A DNA stretch of 59,497 nt from Chloroflexota bacterium. GTDB lineage: Bacteria > Chloroflexota > Anaerolineae > B4-G1 > SLSP01. Each line of letters opens with the position of its first letter. The first letter of the stretch is position 1. The notes under the pieces are model-generated. The model saw only the letters and a program-made list of their open reading frames with translations, was not told the origin of the DNA and did no database searches. Shown one piece after another: positions 23,581 through 32,180 of this stretch. Made by a program: the position numbers and the translations under genes. The stretch lies in assembly GCA_029555965.1 (NCBI GenBank), contig JAKQHY010000199.1, forward strand, positions 1 through 59,497. Direction: 5' to 3'.

Positions 23581-25305
23581 CTAACCAATGCCGCTCGTGT
23601 TGAGCAGCAGTTCCATGAGCGCGTTGCTATCCATTTTCTTTTGGGGAATATCCACCCCCATCGCGCTGATTAACTCGAGGAGGAGCGCATGATTGCGCAT
23701 TGCTCCGGAATCTGCGTGTTGCAAAACCTTCCCCAGTTCTTTGACGACTTCCTGTTTCGCCTCGCTCTGGGCCTTCTCCAATTGGCGGATATTTTCAGCC
23801 TCAGCCTGGTTGATCTCATCCGCCAACCGGCTTTCCCAACGCGCTTCCCAGTTCTTGAACCGTTGGGCTACGATGTCTTGAGGGGCTTCGATATTGCCAA
23901 TGCCGGCTCCGACTAATTCAATCCCTAGCGGGGCGACGGCGACTTCCACTTGCTTTTTGAATTCGGCAGCGATTTCTCCACGCGGATCGCGGGGCTGCTC
24001 AGGGTCGGGGCCGGTTTCGTGGAGTTCATCACAGGTATACTGGGCGATGATGTTTTTGAGAATGGCCGGGCCTTTCAACAGGACCAATTCGTACCAGGGG
24101 ATTTCCCAGGTGTTTTCGATGGCTTTGCCGCCTTCTTTTTTGTAGTCGTGTTCAACAATGATGTTTTGACGGGTAGCGGTCAAAATGGCGTTGGGGTCAA
24201 AGGGGTAGGAGCGCCCCAGCGCCGGAGGCGGCGCGTCTCCCACCGCAACCCGGTGGGGCATGGCCGCGAAGAGTGTCACCGGGATGCCGTCTTTGGTTTC
24301 GGCCTTGACCATCGCTCCACGATTTTGCACGCGCAAGTCCACATCGGTGTAGAGGTTTTCGTGTTCGGCCGTGAAGGTCAGGCCTGGCGGATGGACTTCA
24401 AAGGTCTCCTTGGTGGCAGTGACGGCGGCGTGATCACTGTTATTGAGGATGATTCCCGGTCCGGCAAAGTAGTCTCGTGAAACCTTGCCGGGCACACGCG
24501 CCCCCGGTTTTTTCTCTCCCAACGTTTCGCGGGTGCGCCAGTCCTCAATCACATAATAAGGAAAATTTGTACCCAAATTATAGGTGATGAGGCTGCGTAG
24601 CGCCTGGCCGTGTTGTCCACGTTCCAGGGGCAGTATTATCCCGGCAAGTACATATAAGCCCCCCCCCAACAATAATTGTGAGGGAAGCGTGATCAGCAAC
24701 AGCCCGGCGCGTCCAGCCAACATATATCCTAGCCAGCAGGATAGTGTGTATTCAAACCACAGCACAATCAACGGTAGCGGATTGTCACTTTCCAGAACGA
24801 ATTTGCTGAATATCCAGGCCAATCCTATCCCAATCACGCCAATCGCCAGCGCTAACATCCAACTGGTGTTGCGGAGGCCGAAAGGATAAAAGGGGATGCG
24901 CGCCACCCACATACAGAGGGCGGTGGCGGCGGCGGCAAAGAAGGCCAACAGACCCGCCCCCTGCGCTTTGCTGAGGTAATATCCCACACTGGCCGCCAGC
25001 AGAGAAGTCCAAAGGCCCACTTCCAATACCAAATAGGTATTGACCAGGTGTGAGGCCGCGTCAGGGGAAAACTGCCCGACATCCAGCGCCAGGTGGTTGA
25101 GGGGGAGCAGGTTTTTACCAAAGGGAACAATGACCAACAATAACAACAGCCCGTTGGCTATCAAGGTAGTGGCTGCCACGGAGGTCATTCCCGCGATTTT
25201 GTCAATGAAAAGACCGATAAGGAGTGCGAGAACAACCGTGATAAGGGCTTCGAGCAATAAAACAAAGATCGGTTGCGTGAACAGTGTCGCCAGCATAGAG
25301 GTCAT
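23581..25305 (-). CDS. SPFH/band-7-like polytopic membrane protein, first of a tandem pair
   Basis: 574 aa. The start at 25305 has GGAGG just upstream; ATG 25296 has more usual spacing and is an alternative, while the far-upstream TTG at 25338 lacks support. About six membrane spans occupy residues 5-235 (e.g. LLLEALITVVLALLIGLFID). The SPFH-like part follows (about 280-450: YFAGPGIILNNSDHAAVTA; LRVQNRGAMVKAETKDGIPV; WEIPWYELVLLKGPAILKNI), then a charged helix (WEARWESRLADEINQAEAEN) and a tail conserved as MGVDIPQKKMD. Together with the next gene it makes a two-gene unit. The multi-span N terminus is unusual, since most SPFH proteins have one span or hairpin. Confidence 0.75.
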   Translation of the reverse strand: MTSMLATLFTQPIFVLLLEALITVVLALLIGLFIDKIAGMTSVAATTLIANGLLLLLVIVPFGKNLLPLNHLALDVGQFSPDAASHLVNTYLVLEVGLWTSLLAASVGYYLSKAQGAGLLAFFAAAATALCMWVARIPFYPFGLRNTSWMLALAIGVIGIGLAWIFSKFVLESDNPLPLIVLWFEYTLSCWLGYMLAGRAGLLLITLPSQLLLGGGLYVLAGIILPLERGQHGQALRSLITYNLGTNFPYYVIEDWRTRETLGEKKPGARVPGKVSRDYFAGPGIILNNSDHAAVTATKETFEVHPPGLTFTAEHENLYTDVDLRVQNRGAMVKAETKDGIPVTLFAAMPHRVAVGDAPPPALGRSYPFDPNAILTATRQNIIVEHDYKKEGGKAIENTWEIPWYELVLLKGPAILKNIIAQYTCDELHETGPDPEQPRDPRGEIAAEFKKQVEVAVAPLGIELVGAGIGNIEAPQDIVAQRFKNWEARWESRLADEINQAEAENIRQLEKAQSEAKQEVVKELGKVLQHADSGAMRNHALLLELISAMGVDIPQKKMDSNALMELLLNTSGIG

Positions 25306-25381
25306 CTCCTCCGTTTCAGTAGTGAAAGTGGGTTCCAATTCCTTAATAATTGTAATAGTTTTTTCATCTTAACGCAACTCT

Positions 25382-26059
25382 CTATTCAAATACGGGAATC
25401 AATGACAACAAGTCCACCGTTGTCGGCAGTACCACATGCGCTCCCGCCCGCCATAGTTCCGGCTCTTCTCCAAAGCCGCAGAGAACGCCCACCGCCCACG
25501 CGCCGGCCCGCCGAGCTGCGACTATGTCCACCGTCGTGTCGCCCACCATCACACACTGGTGCGGGGGGATTCCCAATTTCTTGGCTGCATACAGAATGGG
25601 CTGCGGATGGGGTTTGAGCCGCCGGGTAGTTTCCTGCGTCACGAGGAATTGGAAATAATCGGTGAGTGAATGTTGTGACAGAAAGGCCGCCGCCGCTTCA
25701 TCGGAGCGGGTGGAGACCACGGCTAGCGGGCCGCGTTTTGCCAGGTGCGCCACCAACGGCAGCACGCCGGGAATGATGCGGAACGTTGGTGGTGTAGGCC
25801 CCCCGATCATGCTTTTGACCGCAAACAGCAGCACATCCAACCCTACCATGTCTAGCAGCGTGATGGCGTGATTCATCGGCGTCTCGCCTAACATCACCAG
25901 CCGCCGCGCCAGCCGTTGGGCGCGGGATTCCCCCAGCCAGCGCAACCGGCGCGCCATCGTTTCCACCGCCTGATCGTCGGTGTCCATCAAGGTGCCATCC
26001 AGATCAAAAAACCAGGCTCGGAGCGTGTTCCACGGAATCGTTGGGTGTGAAATTTTCAT
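25382..26059 (-). CDS. HAD-superfamily hydrolase (phosphoglycolate phosphatase / PpaX-like)
   Basis: 225 aa. HAD motif I FFDLDGTLMDTDD (about 17-29) supplies the nucleophile Asp and the acid/base Asp, motif II is in VVSTRSD, the motif III lysine is in RRLKPHPQP, and motif IV is MVGDTTVDIVAARRAG. The helical cap between motifs I and II marks subfamily I (Gph/PpaX-like). Such enzymes remove phosphate from small metabolites in the cytoplasm; the substrate cannot be deduced. Start ATG at 26059 has AAGGG upstream. It is divergent from the small 26109 gene, sharing a 49-base promoter gap. Confidence 0.88.
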   Translation of the reverse strand: MKISHPTIPWNTLRAWFFDLDGTLMDTDDQAVETMARRLRWLGESRAQRLARRLVMLGETPMNHAITLLDMVGLDVLLFAVKSMIGGPTPPTFRIIPGVLPLVAHLAKRGPLAVVSTRSDEAAAAFLSQHSLTDYFQFLVTQETTRRLKPHPQPILYAAKKLGIPPHQCVMVGDTTVDIVAARRAGAWAVGVLCGFGEEPELWRAGAHVVLPTTVDLLSLIPVFE

Positions 26060-26061
26060 GA

Positions 26062-26090
26062 TTTACCCTTGTCATTTTATGTGTTACAAT
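26062..26090 (+). promoter_or_regulatory. Promoter of the 105-aa protein gene
   Basis: TTTACC (26062-26067), 17-base spacer, TACAAT (26085-26090), followed by a strong AGGAGGGA ribosome site before the ATG at 26109. Confidence 0.5.
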
Positions 26091-26108
26091 AGGCCGCAGG
26101 AGGGAGAT

Positions 26109-26426
26109 ATGCACGAATCTGACCATGACCCATCAAAGCAAGAATCGGAAACTCTGTTCAATCCTGGCAAGGCGCAGTGGTTACAAGAAAAGGGCAGCAA
26201 AGCCCTGGATAATGACCAGCAGGCGTTATTGTTGGCGATGGCGCAGTTGGAAGCCAAGTTAGGGCGTGACTTGACCGCGGAGGAAGCGACTGCGTTGGAA
26301 TCCTTGAGCGCCCACATGGATGGTTTTGACCCTCAGCAAATCGCCGATGCGGTCCAACAAATGATCAACGCGCCGGCCGATCCCAAACGAAAAACTGCCT
26401 GGCCTGAATTGAAGCGCCACAAATAG
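26109..26426 (+). CDS. Small hydrophilic protein of unknown function
   Basis: 105 aa. ATG 26109 is preceded by AGGAGGGA at ideal spacing; longer frames starting further upstream run back into the divergent HAD gene and are discounted. The product is acidic and Gln/Ala-rich, probably all-helical (DNDQQALLLAMAQLEAKLGR; TAEEATALESLSAHMDGFDP), with a basic end (LKRHK). No membrane segment, signal peptide or cysteine. I do not recognise the family. It stands alone between the HAD promoter gap and a strong terminator shared with ftsK. Confidence 0.75.
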   Translation: MHESDHDPSKQESETLFNPGKAQWLQEKGSKALDNDQQALLLAMAQLEAKLGRDLTAEEATALESLSAHMDGFDPQQIADAVQQMINAPADPKRKTAWPELKRHK

Positions 26427-26452
26427 GGGACGGGAAAAGCCCCTGGATTGCA

Positions 26453-26497
26453 ACCTTCCGGGAGACTGTGTACACAGTTTCCCGGAAGGTGTGTTTT
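26453..26497. terminator. Bidirectional terminator between the 105-aa gene and ftsK
   Basis: An almost perfect palindrome from ACCTTCCGGGAGACTGTG through a GTAC centre to CTTCCGG-type complement (26453-26490, one G/T mismatch), followed by GTGTTTT. It ends both converging genes; the ftsK stop lies within the T run. Confidence 0.8.
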
Positions 26498-28973
26498 AAA
26501 AGGGTGGCGGATCGTCAGAGGCGTCCGTCGGATGCAGTGATTGCAACCAGGATTCGGCCAGGGCGCGGTTGACGCCTCGGAATTGTCCTTTGGTTTCTAA
26601 AGTGACAATGCCCAGATCGGTCAGCACATCCATCAGCCGGGCCGCGCGGGTGTAGCCAATGCGCAACCGCCGTTGTAACAGCGAAGTCGAAGCGCGATTT
26701 TCGGCCAGGAAGATTTCTACCGAAGAGGGCATCAGCGCATCTTCCATATCCTCTGAGGGGGTCATGTCGTCTAAATCGGGAAACATCGGCGCCTGGATGG
26801 GTTCCTCGTCAAACTCTGGGGGCATGATCGGCGCGGACACCGGCGGCAATTTGGAGAGGACGACCTGTTCTGGCGCCTTGCCCGGCTCCACGGCGGTGCG
26901 CCAGAACTGGATCAGCCGTTCCAATTCGCGATCCGACACAAACGCGCCTTGTAAGCGCAAGGGCGCGCTGACATCCGGCGGCATGAAGAGCATATCCCCC
27001 CGCCCCAGCAGCCGCTCCGCGCCGGGCATATCCAGAATGACCCGCGAGTCCACGGACGACGCCACCGCAAAGGCGATCCGCGCCGGGAAGTTGGCCTTAA
27101 TCAACCCCGTCACTACATCCACGCTGGGGCGCTGCGTGGCGATGATGAGATGGATGCCGGTCGCCCGCGCCATCTGCGCCAGCCGGCAGATCACCCGCTC
27201 CGTCTCTTCGGGCGACTGCATCATCATATCGGCCAACTCGTCAATGATGACCGTGATGTACGGGATAGGGGTGTCCTCGCCGCTCTTGTGGACACGTTGG
27301 TTAAAGTCATCAATGTTGCGCGCGCCAATTTGGGCGAAGCGCCGGTAGCGAGTGTCCATCTCCCGCATCACCCACCGCAGCGCCGGGACCACTTTCTCCA
27401 CATCCACGATCACCGGCGATAGCAGGTGCGGAATCCCATTATATTGCGTTAACTCAACCCGCTTCGGATCCACCATCAACATCCGCAGTGTGTCCGGCGA
27501 GTTTTGCAACAGCAGCGCCGCGATGACCGAGTTCACGCAGACCGACTTCCCTGACCCGGTGGCGCCGGCGATCAGCAGGTGCGGCATCGAGCGCAAATCG
27601 GCGGCGGACGCTTGCCCGGATACATCCTGCCCCAGGCCCAGTCGCAGGCGTCCTTTGAGTTTGCTGAAGATATCCGATTCCATCACGTCCAGGAGGGAGA
27701 CGACCGTGGATTCCTCGTTGGGCACTTCCACGCCCACCAACCCCTTGCCGGGGATGGGCGCCTGGATGCGGATACTACGCGCGGAGAGCGCCAGCGCCAG
27801 GTCGTCGGCCAGGTTGGCAATCTTGCTGACTTTCACCTTGGTCGTGTTGCCCGTGCGGCTGGTGATGAACAGCGGTTCCACGCCATACTGCGTGACCACC
27901 GGCCCGGTGTTGATCTCCTGGACGCGCACCGGCGCCCCCAGACTGAGCAAGGTCTCCTCAATGATGCGGGATTGCTTCCGCACCAGGTCTTCGCTGAAAT
28001 ATTGCTCACTGCCTTGTTCCAGAATTTGCGCGACGGTGGGCAAGCGCCAGACTTGCGAATCCAACGGCAACATTTCGATGTTGGCGGCGCCATTGCCGTT
28101 GTGCGCGGTGGTGCGAATCTCCGGCTCATCGTCCTTTTTCTTGCGCTTTGCGGCGGATTTGCGCGCCGACGGTTCCGGCTCGGCGCCAAGGATTTTGGGG
28201 GCCGGCAGCGGCGGCCCGGTGGGCGTCATCTCGGCGTCGGGCAGCGGCATTTGCCGGGGTTCCCGGCCAGTGGCATAGTGGGGGATGTCGTCGTCCTCTT
28301 CGCGGCGTCCATGAGTAAGTATCTGGATCGCGTCTGCCGGGGAAATGCCCACCGAAAAAGTGATGACGGCGATCCAGAGCAACAGCAGAATGATGATGGT
28401 TCCGGCCTGGCCCAATCCTTTGATGCTCAGATCCAGCAGCGCCGCGCCGATCAGTCCACCGCCCAGTCCTTCTTTGCCCAGGGCGTACAGGTCAGCCTTC
28501 CAAATAAAGCTGACGATCAAGTGCATGGTCATCAGCAGAACCACAAAGCCCAGGCTCACTCCGACGATCTGTTCCGGGTCGGGGGTGGGGATGCGGTCGC
28601 CGAACCGGCGCAGGATGAGCCACAGACCGACGGCGCCCAGGAAGAGCGGCACAACGTACATCCCCCAGCCGAAGGTGCTGGCGAGGATATTCAGCCACCA
28701 GCCGGTCAATTTCCCCTGGTTGGCGGAGAGTAAGCTAAGGAAGGACAACAGGGCGACGATAAACAGCGACCAGCCCACCATATCCAGCTTTTGATCCCAC
28801 GTCAACCGTTGCCACAAGGATTCGCGCGGCTCAGGGCGCCGCCGGGTGGTGGAAGTCCGCCCGGTGGTGGACTTCCTACCGTTGATTTTCGGCCCAGACG
28901 ATTGCCGGGTAGACTTAGACGGCTTAGCCGGGGATTTTTTCACGGTTGCTGAATCTGTATTACGTTTTGTCAT
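26496..28973 (-). CDS. ftsK: DNA translocase FtsK/SpoIIIE
   Basis: 825 aa. A basic Ser/Thr-rich start (about 1-45) precedes four membrane spans (about 65-215). A short linker follows, shorter than in E. coli. The RecA-like motor has Walker A AGATGSGKSVCVNS (about 475-488) and Walker B YITVIIDELADMM (about 565-578), with the characteristic RMLMVDPKRVELTQYNGIPH and ATQRPSVDVVTGLIKANFP. The C-terminal gamma winged helix (SLLQRRLRIGYTRAARLMD, near 765) reads polarity sequences in the DNA. It pumps chromosome dimers and termini through the closing septum. ATG 28973 has AGGAA upstream; transcribed alone or after radA (72-base gap). Confidence 0.97.
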   Translation of the reverse strand: MTKRNTDSATVKKSPAKPSKSTRQSSGPKINGRKSTTGRTSTTRRRPEPRESLWQRLTWDQKLDMVGWSLFIVALLSFLSLLSANQGKLTGWWLNILASTFGWGMYVVPLFLGAVGLWLILRRFGDRIPTPDPEQIVGVSLGFVVLLMTMHLIVSFIWKADLYALGKEGLGGGLIGAALLDLSIKGLGQAGTIIILLLLWIAVITFSVGISPADAIQILTHGRREEDDDIPHYATGREPRQMPLPDAEMTPTGPPLPAPKILGAEPEPSARKSAAKRKKKDDEPEIRTTAHNGNGAANIEMLPLDSQVWRLPTVAQILEQGSEQYFSEDLVRKQSRIIEETLLSLGAPVRVQEINTGPVVTQYGVEPLFITSRTGNTTKVKVSKIANLADDLALALSARSIRIQAPIPGKGLVGVEVPNEESTVVSLLDVMESDIFSKLKGRLRLGLGQDVSGQASAADLRSMPHLLIAGATGSGKSVCVNSVIAALLLQNSPDTLRMLMVDPKRVELTQYNGIPHLLSPVIVDVEKVVPALRWVMREMDTRYRRFAQIGARNIDDFNQRVHKSGEDTPIPYITVIIDELADMMMQSPEETERVICRLAQMARATGIHLIIATQRPSVDVVTGLIKANFPARIAFAVASSVDSRVILDMPGAERLLGRGDMLFMPPDVSAPLRLQGAFVSDRELERLIQFWRTAVEPGKAPEQVVLSKLPPVSAPIMPPEFDEEPIQAPMFPDLDDMTPSEDMEDALMPSSVEIFLAENRASTSLLQRRLRIGYTRAARLMDVLTDLGIVTLETKGQFRGVNRALAESWLQSLHPTDASDDPPPF

Positions 28974-29045
28974 ATTGTTCCTAATGATACCACAGTAATG
29001 TTGGCTGGGGTGTGCGGTGTACGCCGGGCTGGTTCCACTTCATTT

Positions 29046-30431
29046 TTAATGTTTTGCCCCCAAGGCGACATCAATGGCTTCGCTGACAGAGCGTACTTGT
29101 ACCGTTTGCAGTCCGTCGGGGATGCGCAGCGGCGTCCGCCCCATCCGCCTGGGGATGAGCACTTTGCTGAAACCCAGGCGCGCGGCTTCGCTCAGGCGTG
29201 TTTCCAGTTGGCCGATGGAGCGCACCTCGCCGGATAATCCAATTTCGCCGACCAGGGCGAGATCGGCGGGGACCGGACGGTCGCGGAGGCTCGAGGCGAG
29301 AGCGACGGCGACGGCCAGGTCGGCGGCGGGTTCTTCGATTTGCAGGCCGCCGACGACGTTGGCAAAGATGTCCTGCTCGGCAAGCCGCTGCCCCACCCGC
29401 CGGGTCAGCACGGCGACGGTGAGCAGCAACCGGTTGAAGTCCAGCCCGTTGACAGTGCGGCGCGGGTTGCCGAAGCTGGTGGGCGTCGCCAGCGCCTGGA
29501 TTTCTACCAGCAGCGGGCGTGTGCCCTCCAGCGTGACGGCAATGGCCGAGCCGGGGACGTTGACCATGCGTTCGGCCAGGAATGCCTCCGACGGGTTGGC
29601 GACTTCCACCATCCCACGCTCTTGCATCTCAAAAACGCCCACTTCCGAGGTCGCGCCGAAGCGATTCTTAACGCTGCGCAGGAGGCGGTAGGTGTGAAAC
29701 GGATCGCCTTCCAGGTATAGCACCGTATCTACAATGTGTTCCAGTACCTTCGGGCCGGCGATGGAGCCTTCTTTGGTGACGTGCCCCACAATGAACACGG
29801 GCACGCCGCTTTCTTTGGCCCACCGTTGGAAGCGCGCGGCGCACTCGCGCACCTGGCTGACGTTCCCTGCTGCTGATGCCAATTCGGCCGTGTGGACGGT
29901 CTGCACCGAGTCAATGACCAGGGCTTGGAGATTGGGCAACATTTCCTCGGCGCGTGATAGAATTGCGCCGGTCTCGGTCTCCGACAGTAGATGCAGCGGG
30001 TCGCCGGTGATCCCCAGGCGCGTCGCGCGGAGCTTGATCTGATGGGGGGATTCTTCGCCGGAAACATAGAGGACGGGACGTTCCGTCATGCCGAGCGCGG
30101 CGGCCACCTGGAGCAGCAGCGTGGACTTGCCAATACCCGGTTCTCCCCCGATGAGTACAATGGAACCGGGGACCAATCCGCCGCCCAGCACGCGCGCAAA
30201 TTCGGCTATGGGAACGTGCAGGCGCTCCACCGTCCCGGTGTCCACCTGGCTGAGCGGTTGGGGGCGTTGCGGGTTGCGTGAGAGGACTGCGCCGGTGCTG
30301 CCTGGGGAGTCCATTTCAACCACCGTCTCAATCAATGTGTCCCATGCTCCGCAGTGGGGACATTTTCCCATATAGCGGGCAAAACTCCAGTTACACTCTT
30401 TGCAAATCCACCGCACTTCATTTTTTGCCAT
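29046..30431 (-). CDS. radA: DNA repair protein RadA (branch-migration helicase)
   Basis: 461 aa from ATG 30431, preceded by GAGGAA; the start is fixed because the protein then begins directly with the zinc-finger region. C4 zinc motif CKEC...CPHC (about 10-30), Walker A GGEPGIGKSTLLLQ (about 99-112), Walker B LVIDSVQT, the RadA-specific KNRFG motif in RSVKNRFGATSEVG (about 260) and a Lon-protease-like C-terminal domain (LNRLLLTVAVLTRRVGQRLA to the end). RadA is a RecA paralogue that drives branch migration during recombination. Nothing unusual in length or motifs. Confidence 0.97.
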   Translation of the reverse strand: MAKNEVRWICKECNWSFARYMGKCPHCGAWDTLIETVVEMDSPGSTGAVLSRNPQRPQPLSQVDTGTVERLHVPIAEFARVLGGGLVPGSIVLIGGEPGIGKSTLLLQVAAALGMTERPVLYVSGEESPHQIKLRATRLGITGDPLHLLSETETGAILSRAEEMLPNLQALVIDSVQTVHTAELASAAGNVSQVRECAARFQRWAKESGVPVFIVGHVTKEGSIAGPKVLEHIVDTVLYLEGDPFHTYRLLRSVKNRFGATSEVGVFEMQERGMVEVANPSEAFLAERMVNVPGSAIAVTLEGTRPLLVEIQALATPTSFGNPRRTVNGLDFNRLLLTVAVLTRRVGQRLAEQDIFANVVGGLQIEEPAADLAVAVALASSLRDRPVPADLALVGEIGLSGEVRSIGQLETRLSEAARLGFSKVLIPRRMGRTPLRIPDGLQTVQVRSVSEAIDVALGAKH

Positions 30432-30741
30432 AAGGGTTCCTCGCCTTTTATGATACCAGAACTTACGTTCTATTTCAAGGGAAATCCGGTCAGAGAATTC
30501 AGCAGATTTTTGTTGAATCTGGTGAGCTGTTGAGTATTCTCTGTCAATGATACTGTCCCATGACAAGTACTATGAAATCCCTGAAAAGCAAGGCCGCCCC
30601 TTCCCTTTTCTGCTGCGCGGGGCGAAGAGACGTTATCATTCAGCGTCCGCGACGCTGAAAAGGCCTGGTTGTCCAAAGCGAGTCCCAGAGGCTTGCCCTG
30701 ACACGAATAATGAGGGGTTGAACCAGGGCTGCGCCGGGTTC

Positions 30742-30924
30742 AGGGCTTTATCATTCTCGGCAGGTACAACCTGTCGAAGAGATTTTGCGGCTGAAGCCGC
30801 CGGTAAGAAGGCGGTTTTGCGGTGACGGGCTACTGCACGTCACCGCAAAACCCCTTTAAGAATCACGGCTTTAGCCGTCTCCTATGGCGCAGCGCATCAT
30901 CCGGCTGGAGAATGATAAGGCCCT
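30742..30924. mobile_element. MITE-like element with inverted ends and internal hairpin
   Basis: The ends AGGGCTTTATCATTCTC (30742-30758) and GAGAATGATAAGGCCCT (30908-30924) are inverted copies with one mismatch in 17. Inside is a perfect 15-bp hairpin GGTTTTGCGGTGACG / CGTCACCGCAAAACC around 30812-30848, plus GCGGCTGAAGCCGC. There is no coding capacity. Half of the same sequence recurs at 14562-14650. The element ends 10 bases before the rplU -35 box. Confidence 0.6.
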
Positions 30925-30934
30925 GGCGCCGGGT

Positions 30935-30962
30935 TTGACAAAATTGTTGTCCTATATATAAT
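30935..30962 (+). promoter_or_regulatory. Promoter of the rplU-rpmA-rpmE unit
   Basis: Consensus TTGACA (30935-30940), 16-base spacer, consensus TATAAT (30957-30962): the strongest promoter visible in the window, fitting ribosomal protein genes. Confidence 0.85.
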
Positions 30963-31019
30963 GTACTGCCAGCCGAGCCGCAAGGGTTTGGCTTTTATTG
31001 TGTAAGGGGAGGATACATC

Positions 31020-31337
31020 GTGTACGCTGTTGTCAAATCTGGAACACACCAGTATAAAGCTCTGGTCGGGAATGAGCTGATTGTAGAGCGCATCCCGTAT
31101 GCAGTGGGGGCGCAGGTAGAACTGGATCAAGTCTATCTGGTAGCTGACGGTGAGGAAGTCATGGTGGGGCAACCCGTCGTCGCCGGGGCGAAGGTAATTG
31201 CTACGGTGATAGAGGAATTGCGTGGCCCCAAAGTGCGTATCTTCAAATACCGGCCTAAAGAACGGTATCGCCGGCGCCAGGGCCATCGCCAGAACTATAT
31301 GCGTCTGCACGTTGACGAAATCGTGAAGGGAGTATAG
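31020..31337 (+). CDS. rplU: 50S ribosomal protein L21
   Basis: 105 aa, normal length. GTG start at 31020 with GGGGAGGA upstream. The sequence opens with the usual L21 form ([17 protein letters not shown]), continues with [20 protein letters not shown] and ends in the conserved [13 protein letters not shown] RNA-binding region ([20 protein letters not shown]). L21 binds 23S rRNA. First gene of the L21-L27-L31 unit, 3 bases before rpmA. Confidence 0.96.
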   Translation: MYAVVKSGTHQYKALVGNELIVERIPYAVGAQVELDQVYLVADGEEVMVGQPVVAGAKVIATVIEELRGPKVRIFKYRPKERYRRRQGHRQNYMRLHVDEIVKGV

Positions 31338-31340
31338 GGC

Positions 31341-31601
31341 ATGGCACGGAAAAAGACAGGTGGAACGAACGGGCGCCAAAGTAAGGCCAAGCGCCGGGGC
31401 GTCAAGAAGTATGGGGGGCAAGCAGTGCTCGCCGGCAATATCTTGGTGCGCCAGGTGGGAATGCACATTAAACCCGGTGACAATGTCGGGATGGGGAAAG
31501 ATTACACCCTGTTCGCGCTGATTAACGGGCAGGTGCGTTATGACGTGCGTCTGGGGCGTAAGCGAGTTCACGTTTATCCCCCGGTGGAGGTGCAGGCATG
31601 A
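31341..31601 (+). CDS. rpmA: 50S ribosomal protein L27
   Basis: 86 aa, normal length. It opens [20 protein letters not shown], so the N terminus reaches the peptidyl-transferase centre as in most bacteria. It has no Firmicutes-type N-terminal cleavage extension. The body has [20 protein letters not shown] and [12 protein letters not shown], both diagnostic. The stop overlaps the start of the L31 gene (ATGA), so translation is coupled. Confidence 0.97.
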   Translation: MARKKTGGTNGRQSKAKRRGVKKYGGQAVLAGNILVRQVGMHIKPGDNVGMGKDYTLFALINGQVRYDVRLGRKRVHVYPPVEVQA

Positions 31602-32083
31602 AAGCGGAACTGCATCCTAAATGGTATCCTGAAGCGGTGGCAATTTGTGCGTGTGGGGCGACCCGGAAGGTGGGCGCCACAGTGCCGGAATTGCGCACCG
31701 ATGTTTGTTCATCATGTCACCCCTATTACACTGGGGAGCAGCGCATTGTGGACACTGAGGGTCAGGTGGATCGCTTTATTCGGCGTTTGCAGGCGCGTGA
31801 AGAATCGCGGAAAGAGGTTGAGCGTCGGCAGGCGGCCCGCACCGCCCCAGATCGTAGTCTTGCGACACTGGGGTTGGGCAAGCGGATGGAGAAAATGCTG
31901 GCGGATGCCGGGATTGTGCAGGTTGGCGATGTTTTGTCCTTACTGCAAGAGAAAGGTGATGACGGTATTACCGAAATTAAAGGGTTTGGCCTTAAGACGC
32001 TGGCCGATTTGAAGAAGGGCCTGCGCACTCAAGGGTATGTTCTGCCGGGTGATGAACCTCCGGCTGAAGGCGCTGCTGTATAG
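31598..32083 (+). CDS. rpmE: 50S ribosomal protein L31 with C-terminal alpha-CTD-like helix-hairpin-helix extension
   Basis: 161 aa, about twice the usual 65-75. Residues 1-67 are a zinc-type L31: CACG (18-21) and [20 protein letters not shown] (37-56), then VDRFIRRLQ. After a charged linker (about 68-86) the last part ([46 protein letters not shown]) has the pattern of the C-terminal domain of RNA polymerase alpha: helix-hairpin-helix ending KxxGxKxLxxLKxxL. There is no stop between the parts and the gene ends at a clean terminator, so the fusion is real. Function of the extension is unknown; nucleic-acid binding is the natural guess. It is third in the L21-L27-L31 unit. Confidence 0.93.
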   Translation: MKAELHPKWYPEAVAICACGATRKVGATVPELRTDVCSSCHPYYTGEQRIVDTEGQVDRFIRRLQAREESRKEVERRQAARTAPDRSLATLGLGKRMEKMLADAGIVQVGDVLSLLQEKGDDGITEIKGFGLKTLADLKKGLRTQGYVLPGDEPPAEGAAV

Positions 32084-32094
32084 TTGCAATCTTG

Positions 32095-32130
32095 CCAAGG
32101 CAGGGAAATTCCCTGCCTTGGTTTTGTTTT
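32095..32130 (+). terminator. Intrinsic terminator of the ribosomal protein unit
   Basis: Perfect 12-bp stem CCAAGGCAGGGA / TCCCTGCCTTGG with a 3-base loop, followed by TTTTGTTTT. It starts 12 bases after the L31 stop. Confidence 0.92.
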
Positions 32131-32180
32131 AGTGCTTGTCCTCACATCCTACCCCACCCCTCGTTCAGGAGCCTATACTT

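Larger units (their letters stand above)
30432..31019. other. Divergent intergenic region radA / rplU
   Basis: 588 bases. The left 300 show no gene or clear element apart from a small AGCGTCCGCGACGCT palindrome near 30643. The right part holds the palindromic mobile-type element (30742-30924), the rplU promoter (30935-30962) and a leader of about 50 bases. No tRNA or leader peptide was seen. Confidence 0.6.
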
